The notes under the pieces were generated by a model. It saw only the letters and a list, made by a program, of their open reading frames with translations. It did no database searches and had not been told where the DNA came from. Of a DNA stretch of 64,000 bases, positions 57,260 to 64,000 are shown one piece after another. The position numbers were made by a program, and so were the translations under genes. Within the stretch, counting starts at the first letter, position 1. Every line of letters starts with the position of its first letter. The stretch lies in assembly GCF_001513785.1 (NCBI RefSeq), contig NZ_LNQS01000008.1, forward strand, positions 372,001 through 436,000, read 5' to 3'. The stretch is from Rheinheimera sp. EpRS3 (GTDB taxonomy: Bacteria > Pseudomonadota > Gammaproteobacteria > Enterobacterales > Alteromonadaceae).

Positions 57260-59110
57260 ATGAGCAGTAACTTTTTTGCCCAGCAGGATTTAGCCCGGCG
57301 TAATACCCGCATTTTAGTGGTGTTATTTACGCTGGCTGTGCTGCTGTTATTACTGCTGACCAATATTATCGCGCTGGTTAGTTTAGGCTTTATCGACCCG
57401 TCTTTTTTATCATCGTCCTTAGCCTGGCAAACCCTGCCCTGGCATCTGGTTGGCTGGGTAAGTATCGCTGTGCTTGCTGCCGTAACAATAGCCGTGTTGT
57501 TTAAATGGCAGCAGCTAAGGGCCGGCGGTAAAGTAGTGGCTGAATCGCTCGGAGGCATACGGTTGTTACCCGACAGCCAGGACCCGCTACAACGGCGTTT
57601 GCTTAATGTGGTAGAAGAAATGGCACTGGCCGCCAATACCCCTGTGCCGCCGGTATATCTGCTGCCAGAACAAAGTATTAACGCTTTTGCCGCCGGTTAC
57701 AGCCCGGCAGATGCGGTGATTGGTGTTACCCAGGGTTGCCTGGAACAATTAAACCGCGACGAATTACAAGGCGTTGTAGCGCATGAGTTCAGCCACATAT
57801 TAAATGGTGATATGCGGATGAATATCCGCCTGATTGCTATTTTAAACGGCATCCTGTTTCTTGGGCATATTGGCTATTATATGCTGCGCGGCAGCGGCAG
57901 AGCCGGTGCCATACGGGCCAGCAGCCGCTCTTCCGGCAACAGTAAAAACAACGGTGGTGGCATAGTGCTGCTGGCGCTGGGCTTAGTGGTAATAGGCTAT
58001 TTAGGCTCTTTCTTTGGTAACCTGATTAAAGCGGCAGTAAGCCGCCAGCGCGAATTTCTGGCAGATGCCTCTGCTGTGCAGTTTACCCGCAACCCACGCG
58101 GGATCGCCGGTGCGTTAAAAGCCATTGGCAGCCATAGCAGTTCAAGTAAAATTAAAAACCAGAATGCCGACGAAAACAGTCATCTGTTTTTTGGTGAAGC
58201 CATCAGCCGTTGGGCAGCTATTTTTGCTACTCACCCACCACTGGCCACGCGGATAAAACGGCTGGAACCCCATTGGAATGGCAAATTCCCCACTGCACGG
58301 TCCGCACAAACGGCAGTTGATGCTACCGCTGGCACCAATGAGGCTAAGCCCACTAATGCAGAGCGCTTGCAACAGGCGTTACCTTTATTGCTGCTGCACA
58401 GCAGTCGCCAGACAGAGCCGGCTACAGCGCTGGTGTGTTGCTTGCTACTGCAGCAGGATCACGATATCCGGCAAAAACAACTGCAGCTGATTAAAGAGCT
58501 GGGATCAGCCAGTTTATTGCAGCAAACCGATCAGCTGTGTGACAGCGTGGCAAACCTGGATGCCCTGCAACAAGTGCAGCTATTACAGCGGCTGATCCCA
58601 GCACTTAAAACCTTATCCGAAAGCAAGTTCCGCCAGTTTGAACAATTATTACAAGCACTTATGCAAGCTGCCGCCACTCCGGATATCGGCAGCTGGCTGG
58701 CGCGCGAATTTGTAGAGCACAGTGTGGCAGTGCAGTTTGATCCGGCTCAGATAAGCCGCAAGTACTCGGGTAAAACCCTGCCCCAACTAAAGCCTGCAGT
58801 TAGCGCACTACTGGCTTTAGTGAGCCAGGTTGCCGGTGACGATGCCAAGCAACAACAAGCCTGGCTGGCTGCTGTGGCCGCATTGCCTTTTACTGCCGAC
58901 AACACCCGGCCTGATTTCAGTTTTACCAACCTCAGCGCGCAGTTGCCGCACTTGCTGGCACTGGCACCACAACAAAAGCAGCAGCTGTGGCTGGCTATTG
59001 AAGCCGGTGTGCGTGCTGATAAACTGCTGGTAACGCAAGAGCAGGCATTACTGCTGGCCTTAGCATTATTACTGGAAATGCCCTATCAGCCAGAGCCATC
59101 AGCCGCTTAA
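57260..59110 (+). CDS. M48 family membrane metalloprotease with long C-terminal extension
   Basis: A 616-residue protein related to HtpX. Two TM segments (about 18-47 and 60-83) precede the protease domain with zinc motif HEFSH (about residue 174) and the third ligand in REFLADASAVQF. Further hydrophobic segments lie near 190-210 and 232-255. The last 260 or so residues (after ATRIKRLEPHW) are helical, Gln/Leu-rich and not part of the protease domain; they may be a regulatory module. It is coupled with lemA. Confidence 0.92.
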   Translation: MSSNFFAQQDLARRNTRILVVLFTLAVLLLLLLTNIIALVSLGFIDPSFLSSSLAWQTLPWHLVGWVSIAVLAAVTIAVLFKWQQLRAGGKVVAESLGGIRLLPDSQDPLQRRLLNVVEEMALAANTPVPPVYLLPEQSINAFAAGYSPADAVIGVTQGCLEQLNRDELQGVVAHEFSHILNGDMRMNIRLIAILNGILFLGHIGYYMLRGSGRAGAIRASSRSSGNSKNNGGGIVLLALGLVVIGYLGSFFGNLIKAAVSRQREFLADASAVQFTRNPRGIAGALKAIGSHSSSSKIKNQNADENSHLFFGEAISRWAAIFATHPPLATRIKRLEPHWNGKFPTARSAQTAVDATAGTNEAKPTNAERLQQALPLLLLHSSRQTEPATALVCCLLLQQDHDIRQKQLQLIKELGSASLLQQTDQLCDSVANLDALQQVQLLQRLIPALKTLSESKFRQFEQLLQALMQAAATPDIGSWLAREFVEHSVAVQFDPAQISRKYSGKTLPQLKPAVSALLALVSQVAGDDAKQQQAWLAAVAALPFTADNTRPDFSFTNLSAQLPHLLALAPQQKQQLWLAIEAGVRADKLLVTQEQALLLALALLLEMPYQPEPSAA

Positions 59111-59213
59111 TAGCCAATATTCACCGCTATTGCATTTATCCTTACAGTTCGCCCTTTAGCATCAGCGTAATTTCAGGTAAAATTAGCGGCCATTTTTTCA
59201 GCAGGATAACGTC

Positions 59214-59678
59214 ATGACCGATAATCGATTGTTTCTGATGTACGATACGTCATTTGACGAGATGGACGCTGAAGGCAGCCCGAGTTTTGGCTATGTGCTG
59301 GTATTTAACAGCGAAGACGCTGAACAATATCAGGCCGGTGAAAACCCATCATGCCCTGCCGTATCGATGATGTTTACCGATCATGCCGATGGCGCTATCA
59401 GTGGTGACTTACTCGGCTGGGCCCATCTGGATGCCGACATTTTCCAGCAGTTCCCATTAGGCCACTTTTTATTATTGATGGAACAAGCCGCCCAGGTTGC
59501 CATTAATGCCTACCGGCAGGTTGGCCAGGTGCCCGATCGCTTAATAGCCCAGCACCTTGGCGACGAAGAGCTGATCCAGTTCGATGTGCAATTTAACGAT
59601 CTGCAGTTGAATGAACAACAAAATGAACAGCAACTGGCACAGCAGTTGATGTCCGGCCGCCCTTATCTCGACTCATAG
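59214..59678 (+). CDS. Conserved-looking small cytoplasmic protein, unknown function
   Basis: A 154-residue acidic protein without signal peptide or TM segment. AGGATAACGTC before the ATG gives a good ribosome site. A FGYVLVFNSEDAE segment and a LLGWAHLDADIFQQFPLGHFLLL segment look like a compact alpha/beta fold; the C-terminus is a Gln/Glu-rich helix. I do not recognise a family. It stands alone between the M48 protease gene and the HDOD gene, with a 7-bp inverted repeat (59730-59752) after it. Confidence 0.75.
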   Translation: MTDNRLFLMYDTSFDEMDAEGSPSFGYVLVFNSEDAEQYQAGENPSCPAVSMMFTDHADGAISGDLLGWAHLDADIFQQFPLGHFLLLMEQAAQVAINAYRQVGQVPDRLIAQHLGDEELIQFDVQFNDLQLNEQQNEQQLAQQLMSGRPYLDS

Positions 59679-59783
59679 TAGATATTTTAGTGGCAATAAA
59701 TACCGTAAAACTGTTTTGCATTTCGTCCTAGCGGCTTTTACTATTAGCCGCTGAGTTGGCAGTTTGTTACCGGAGAAGGTGTT

Positions 59784-60656
59784 ATGGCGCATGCCATTGA
59801 TATGTCAGCAATTGAACAAGCGCTAGATGGCTTTACCATACCACCACAGCCGGAGATCCTGCAGCATATTCAGCAACAGCTGGATCTGCCGGAGCCCAGC
59901 ATTAAACGCATTGCAGCACTGATAAACCTCGATATTGGTATTGCCGGCTTTACGTTAAAAGTAGTGAACTCAGCCTTTTTTGGTCTGCGGCACAAAATTA
60001 CCTCTGTTGAACATGCCTGCAAATTTCTCGGCGTTAACCGGGTATTAAAACTGGTGCGCAGTGTACTGGTGCGTTTTACGCTGTCTGAAGGGCGGCATGA
60101 CAAATTCAGCCTTAAACTGTGGTCCAGCGCTTTACAAACCGGCAATATCGCCATGACACTGGCCAGGAATTTTAATTTCAGCCAGGACATTCAGGACGAC
60201 TGCTACAGCCTGGGCCTGTTTCATAACGCCGGTATTGCACTTATTCAGCAACAGGTAAGTAACTACGAACAACTGATGCAGCAAGGCTTGCAACAAGGCC
60301 GCGGCTACAGCGAAATTGAAGAACAATATTTTCATACCTGCCATGAGGTATTGGGCTACCTGGTGGCACAGTCATGGGGCTTAACGCCAGAGCTGTGTAA
60401 TGTTATTGCCTATCACCACAGCCCGGCACTGATGCTGGAAACCGACAGTGAACTGGAAAAACAGCTGTTTGCCTTGCTAAAACTGGCAGAGCATTTTAGT
60501 GGCGAAAGCCGTCAGCTATTTAATATTACGCTGGACCCGGAATGGGAGCTGCACAAAGGCGCCATTCTCGAAGCTTTAGATGTAGAGCCGCTGCAATTGC
60601 CCGAACTGGCTGAACTACTGCATCGCCAGCACATCAATACCGTTTACTCTGTCTGA
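59784..60656 (+). CDS. HDOD domain protein
   Basis: A 290-residue protein made largely of one HDOD domain (about 15-220), shown by [15 protein letters not shown], then [35 protein letters not shown] and [11 protein letters not shown]. The metal-binding His-Asp pairs of active HD enzymes are absent in such domains, and HDOD proteins generally act as signalling scaffolds. No GGDEF or EAL part is fused. GGAGAAGG precedes the ATG. The DUF2256 and dusC genes follow directly on the same strand. Confidence 0.88.
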   Translation: MAHAIDMSAIEQALDGFTIPPQPEILQHIQQQLDLPEPSIKRIAALINLDIGIAGFTLKVVNSAFFGLRHKITSVEHACKFLGVNRVLKLVRSVLVRFTLSEGRHDKFSLKLWSSALQTGNIAMTLARNFNFSQDIQDDCYSLGLFHNAGIALIQQQVSNYEQLMQQGLQQGRGYSEIEEQYFHTCHEVLGYLVAQSWGLTPELCNVIAYHHSPALMLETDSELEKQLFALLKLAEHFSGESRQLFNITLDPEWELHKGAILEALDVEPLQLPELAELLHRQHINTVYSV

Positions 60657-60657
60657 T

Positions 60658-60813
60658 ATGCCACACCACAAACTGCATTTGCCGGAAAAACGTTGTCCGG
60701 TATGCGGCCTGATGTTTAGCTGGCGTAAAAAATGGCAACGTAACTGGGAGCAGGTAACCTATTGCTCTGAACGTTGCCGCCGCCACAAAACGGCCGACCC
60801 GGCCCAAAGCTGA
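60658..60813 (+). CDS. DUF2256 small zinc-binding-type protein
   Basis: A 51-residue protein starting one base after the HDOD stop: [17 protein letters not shown], then [21 protein letters not shown]. Four cysteines in CPVCG and YCSERC form a probable zinc knuckle, and the WRKKW...YCS pattern is that of DUF2256. Its TGA shares one base with the dusC ATG, so translation of all three genes may be coupled. The function of the family is unknown; an association with nucleic acid is a guess from its basic composition. Confidence 0.85.
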   Translation: MPHHKLHLPEKRCPVCGLMFSWRKKWQRNWEQVTYCSERCRRHKTADPAQS

Positions 60814-61763
60814 TGAAGATTATTCTGGCGCCGATGGAAGGCGTAGTCGATCATCTTATGCGCGATATGCTGACGCGTATTGGCGGCTATGACTTATGCA
60901 TCACCGAATTTATCCGCATCGTAGACCAGAAACTGCCGGTACGGGTATTTACCCGTTTTTGCCCTGAGCTGCAAAACGGCGGCAAAACTTTTGCCGGTAC
61001 CCCGGTGCGGGTGCAATTACTGGGGCAAGACCCAAACTGGCTGGCCGAAAATGCCGTGCGCGCGGTAGAGCTGGGCTCGCCAGGCGTTGATCTAAACTTT
61101 GGCTGCCCGGCCAAAACAGTCAATAAAAGCCGCGGCGGGGCTGTGCTGCTAAAAGAAACCGAGCAACTATACCGTATAGTAAAAGCCGTGCGCGATGCAG
61201 TACCGGCTGAATTTCCGGTCAGTGCAAAAATCCGCCTTGGTTATGATGACACCAGCCTAACGCTGGCCAATGCAGCGGCTATCGCTGATGCCGGTGCCAG
61301 TATGCTTACCGTACACGCCCGCACCAAAAGCGACGGCTACCGGCCACCGGCTTACTGGCCATGGATCGCCAGAATTAAGCAGCAGATAACTATTCCGCTG
61401 GTAGCCAATGGCGAGATCTGGAACGCCGCCGATGCTGCCCTGTGCCAGCAGCAAGCCGATTGCAGCGACATTATGCTTGGCCGCGGCGCGCTGGCTATGC
61501 CAAACTTGGCCCAAAGCATCCGCACCGGTGCAGCCGCTATGCCCTGGCCGCAAGTGCTGGAACTGCTAATGCGCTACTCTGAATTTGAGATCAGCGGTGA
61601 CAAAGGCCAGTACTATGCGAACCGTATCAAACAATGGTTCAGCTATTTAAAGCTGCAATACCCGCAAGCGGCCGACTTATTTCAGCAACTGCGTGTGCTG
61701 CGTAAAAGCAGCGATATTCTGGCGACATTAAATCAGGCTCTGCAGCAAAGCCAGCAAGCGTAA
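60813..61763 (+). CDS. dusC: tRNA-dihydrouridine(16) synthase
   Basis: FMN-dependent reduction of uridine 16 in tRNA. The 316-residue protein begins LAPMEGVVDHLMRDML, keeps the catalytic Cys98 in NFGCPAKTVNKSRGG, the KIRLGYDD and HARTKSDGYRPP segments, and GRGALAMPNL near the phosphate site. It matches DusC better than DusA or DusB, for example in CITEFIRIVDQKLPVRVF. ATG 60813 is chosen because the family starts here; it overlaps the DUF2256 stop. Confidence 0.95.
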   Translation: MKIILAPMEGVVDHLMRDMLTRIGGYDLCITEFIRIVDQKLPVRVFTRFCPELQNGGKTFAGTPVRVQLLGQDPNWLAENAVRAVELGSPGVDLNFGCPAKTVNKSRGGAVLLKETEQLYRIVKAVRDAVPAEFPVSAKIRLGYDDTSLTLANAAAIADAGASMLTVHARTKSDGYRPPAYWPWIARIKQQITIPLVANGEIWNAADAALCQQQADCSDIMLGRGALAMPNLAQSIRTGAAAMPWPQVLELLMRYSEFEISGDKGQYYANRIKQWFSYLKLQYPQAADLFQQLRVLRKSSDILATLNQALQQSQQA

Positions 61764-61826
61764 GCCAACGCAAAGTTTTTTATAAAGACTATACTCCTCA
61801 GACAGTTAGTTTAAGGAGTCCAAGTT

Positions 61827-62954
61827 ATGCCAATACAGGTTGCCGTGCTGAAGGAAAGCCGGCCAGACGAAAAACGTGTTGCCATGGTGCCCGCCGTGGC
61901 CGATAAACTTAGTAAGCTGGGCTGTCAGATTAGCCTGCTCAGTGGTGCAGGCCTTAACAGCAAATTACCCGACAGCGCCTATGCAACGGCGCGTTTTGTC
62001 AATACAGAACCAGAACTGCTGGCAACAGCCAATATAGTACTGGCAGTACAACCCCCTACAGCGGAGCAAATTAACCTGCTGCCGCCCGGCTGCATTTTGC
62101 TTAGCTTTGTTTACCCACACAAAGAACCCGACCTTACCCGCTTACTGCGCGATAAACACATTACCTGCTTTGCTATGGAACAGGTACCACGTATCAGCCG
62201 GGCCCAGGCCATGGATGCGCTGTCATCGCAAGCAGCGTTAGCCGGTTATTATGCCGCGCTGCTTGGTGCCACTAAGCTTGCCCGCATTCTGCCGATGATG
62301 ACCACCGCCGTTGGCTCAATCCGCCCGGCACGCTGTTTAGTTATGGGCCTTGGTGTTGCCGGTTTACAGGCCTTAGCCACAGCACGGCGTTTAGGTGCGA
62401 TAACTGAAGGCTATGACGTACGGCCCGAAACCAAAGAGCAGGCCGAATCCTTAGGTGCAAAATTTGTTGATACCGGCGTTGATGCCCGCGGCGAAGGCGG
62501 CTATGCCCGCGAGCTGACACCAGAAGAGAAAGACAAAATTGCCAGTGTCGTCACCCGGCATATCCAGCAGGCCGATATTGTTATTACCACGGCAGCCATA
62601 CCCGGGCGGCCTTCGCCGAAGCTGATTAGTAAAACCCAGGTAGATGGCATGAAACTGGGCGCCGTGATCATTGATTTAGCCGCTGAAGGCGGCGGTAACT
62701 GTGAATACAGCGTACCGGGTGAAACCATTACACAGGGCCAAATCACCATAGCCGCACCGTTAAATGTGCCGTCGATGCTGGCCGAACATGCCTCAGAGCT
62801 TTACGCCAAAAACCTACTGAACTTATTACAGTTATTTATTGTAGATGGCGAAATTAAACTGGATTGGGATGACGAAGTACAGGCAAAAACCGTACTGACG
62901 CACCAGGGCGAGATCAAACCGGCAGCGGTTAAAACCGCGCTGGAACAGCAATAA
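61827..62954 (+). CDS. pntAA: NAD(P) transhydrogenase alpha subunit, domain I
   Basis: NAD(H)-binding subunit of proton-translocating transhydrogenase. The 375-residue protein has KESRPDEKRVAMVP at the N-terminus, a nucleotide loop VMGLGVAGLQALATARRLGA, YDVRPETKEQ and the mobile-loop-like GYARELTPEE. It lacks membrane helices; those are in the next gene, so this is the split three-gene type instead of the fused E. coli PntA. AAGGAG precedes the ATG. Confidence 0.95.
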   Translation: MPIQVAVLKESRPDEKRVAMVPAVADKLSKLGCQISLLSGAGLNSKLPDSAYATARFVNTEPELLATANIVLAVQPPTAEQINLLPPGCILLSFVYPHKEPDLTRLLRDKHITCFAMEQVPRISRAQAMDALSSQAALAGYYAALLGATKLARILPMMTTAVGSIRPARCLVMGLGVAGLQALATARRLGAITEGYDVRPETKEQAESLGAKFVDTGVDARGEGGYARELTPEEKDKIASVVTRHIQQADIVITTAAIPGRPSPKLISKTQVDGMKLGAVIIDLAAEGGGNCEYSVPGETITQGQITIAAPLNVPSMLAEHASELYAKNLLNLLQLFIVDGEIKLDWDDEVQAKTVLTHQGEIKPAAVKTALEQQ

Positions 62955-62979
62955 CCTACCATTATTTTTGGGGATAACC

Positions 62980-63294
62980 ATGGATTACACCACCACCATC
63001 TTAACCGGCTTTGTGGCACTGTATATTTTTATGCTGGCCGCTTTTACCGGCTTTGAAATTATCGGCCGCGTACCGGCCATTTTGCATACACCGTTAATGT
63101 CCGGTTCTAACTTTATTCACGGCATTGTTGTGGTTGGCGCCTTGTGGGCGCTGTTAAACGCCAGCTCGTTACCCGAGCAGATCATCGGCTTTGTCGGCGT
63201 GCTGCTCGGCGCGGGCAATGCCGCCGGTGGTTATGTGGTAACCGAACGCATGCTACAGATGTTTAAACCTTCCAGCAAAACTAATAAGGAGTAA
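62980..63294 (+). CDS. pntAB: NAD(P) transhydrogenase alpha subunit 2, membrane domain
   Basis: A 104-residue membrane protein with three hydrophobic helices, equal to the C-terminal membrane part of fused PntA: IFMLAAFTGFEIIGRVP, HTPLMSGSNFIHGIVVVGAL, GAGNAAGGYVVTERML. ATG 62980 has GGGGAT upstream; a TTG at 62968 is less likely. It lies between pntAA and pntB. Confidence 0.95.
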   Translation: MDYTTTILTGFVALYIFMLAAFTGFEIIGRVPAILHTPLMSGSNFIHGIVVVGALWALLNASSLPEQIIGFVGVLLGAGNAAGGYVVTERMLQMFKPSSKTNKE

Positions 63295-63297
63295 GGC

Positions 63298-64000
63298 ATG
63301 AACGCAGCTTTGCTCATCGACAGTAGTTATTTTATCGCCGCCTTTTTGTTTATCTACGGCTTAAAACGTATGTCTTCACCGCTCACGGCCCGCTCTGGTA
63401 TTGTCGTTGCCGGTGTTGGTATGGTGCTGGCTGTGCTGGCCAGCTTTTTATACACGCTGGATGTTAACGAGGCCGCCAAACCACACCTTAGTACTAACCT
63501 GACGCTGGCACTGATTGCGCTGGCATTAGGCCTTGGCTGGGCGTGGCGTAGCGGCAAAAAAGTAGCGATGACCGAAATGCCACAAATGGTCGCGCTGTAT
63601 AACGGCATGGGCGGCGGTGCAGCAGCGGCGATTGCCGCCATAGAGCTGATTGGCTACAAAACCCACGGCACAGTGTCACTCAGCCTGGCGGTGCTGGGCG
63701 GCTTAATTGGTGCCATCGCGTTATCTGGCTCGCTTATCGCCTGGGCTAAACTGGATGGCCGTATTAATAAAACCCTGCGTTTTTCTGCTTTGCAGCTGGT
63801 CAATGGCAGCCTGTTGCTAGTGTTGCTGGCCATTGGCGCTTACATTATCTTGCACGGCGGCATCGTTGCGTGGCCGGTGTTTGCCGTGTTTTTTGCGCTG
63901 GCGCTGATTTACGGCGTCATGATGACAATGCCGATTGGCGGTGCCGATATGCCGGTGGTTATTTCGCTGTACAACGCCTTTACCGGTTTAGCCGTTGGCT
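63298..64000 (+). CDS. pntB: NAD(P) transhydrogenase beta subunit (partial, cut by window end)
   Basis: The first 234 codons of the membrane beta subunit. Several hydrophobic helices are visible, with the proton-channel region MVALYNGMGGGAAA and the conserved GGADMPVVISLYNAFTGLA near the edge. The C-terminal NADP(H)-binding domain is expected beyond 64000. AAGGAGTAAGGC precedes the ATG, three bases after the pntAB stop. Confidence 0.95.
   Translation, partial: MNAALLIDSSYFIAAFLFIYGLKRMSSPLTARSGIVVAGVGMVLAVLASFLYTLDVNEAAKPHLSTNLTLALIALALGLGWAWRSGKKVAMTEMPQMVALYNGMGGGAAAAIAAIELIGYKTHGTVSLSLAVLGGLIGAIALSGSLIAWAKLDGRINKTLRFSALQLVNGSLLLVLLAIGAYIILHGGIVAWPVFAVFFALALIYGVMMTMPIGGADMPVVISLYNAFTGLAVG

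Noticed and set aside
1..64000. CRISPR arrays, tRNA or rRNA genes, prophage or complete insertion sequences
   Set aside because: Reading through the intergenic regions showed no regularly spaced direct repeats, cloverleaf or rRNA motifs, transposase or phage genes.

Overview
The window is chromosomal DNA of a gammaproteobacterium. Gene content and order (glnA-glnL-glnG beside divergent typA, the yihY-dtd-yiiD block, yibN-grxC-secB-gpsA divergent from gpmI-envC-yibQ, ftsY-ftsE-ftsX followed by rpoH, ubiC-ubiA, a three-gene pnt set) resemble the Alteromonadales and the Rheinheimera/Alishewanella/Arsukibacterium group. The proteins are rich in glutamine and base composition looks balanced. The genus is an inference from remembered gene order and protein style. 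Most of the window is conserved core genome. I see no prophage, complete insertion sequence, CRISPR array, rRNA or tRNA gene.

Layout. 1-8.6 kb: rraA and hutG, a c-di-GMP phosphodiesterase-type gene, then histidine utilisation (hutI divergent from hutC-hutU-hutH around one HutC-type operator). 8.7-14.9 kb: a chemoreceptor, a membrane protein with an Mrr-like endonuclease-fold domain, and the leftward operon yihY-dtd-yiiD-epimerase. 15-21.8 kb: typA and the nitrogen control block glnA-(DUF4124)-glnL-glnG, with NtrC-type sites and a sigma-54 promoter. 21.9-24.5 kb: a Cpx-type envelope stress locus. 24.5-28 kb: lysophospholipase, trmL and a doubly degenerate GGDEF-EAL protein. 28-33.9 kb: gpsA, secB, grxC, rhodanese, and divergently gpmI, envC and a polysaccharide deacetylase. 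33.9-38.4 kb: rpoH, ftsX, ftsE, ftsY and rsmD. 38.4-46.3 kb: DUF416, DUF2007 and a glutamine-rich coiled-coil gene, an HD-GYP response regulator, two lipoproteins, and an ECF sigma/anti-sigma/coiled-coil operon. 46.4-52.6 kb: flavin reductase, 2OG-Fe(II) oxygenase and a Cus-type copper/silver efflux set. 52.9-64 kb: DUF192, ubiA, ubiC, a FliL-like gene, glpG-glpE, lemA and an M48 protease, an HDOD protein, a 51-residue DUF2256 gene, dusC, and pntAA-pntAB-pntB, the last cut by the window edge.

Most striking observations. (1) The rpoH promoter carries a CIRCE element that matches the full consensus, 9+9 bases around exactly 9, and overlaps the predicted -35/-10. This suggests that the heat-shock sigma factor is itself under HrcA repression. 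(2) An NtrC site with near-perfect dyad symmetry lies just before the glnL start codon, and tandem NtrC sites with a -24/-12 promoter precede glnA. (3) Two intergenic stretches (46276-46372 and 52601-52756) are built as nested inverted repeats and look like mobile or structured-RNA elements. (4) Accessory candidates with unclear jobs are the ECF sigma/anti-sigma/coiled-coil operon, the membrane-anchored Mrr-like protein, the inactive-looking GGDEF-EAL protein, and a CusBA pair led by a Cys/His-rich small protein but lacking CusC and CusF nearby.
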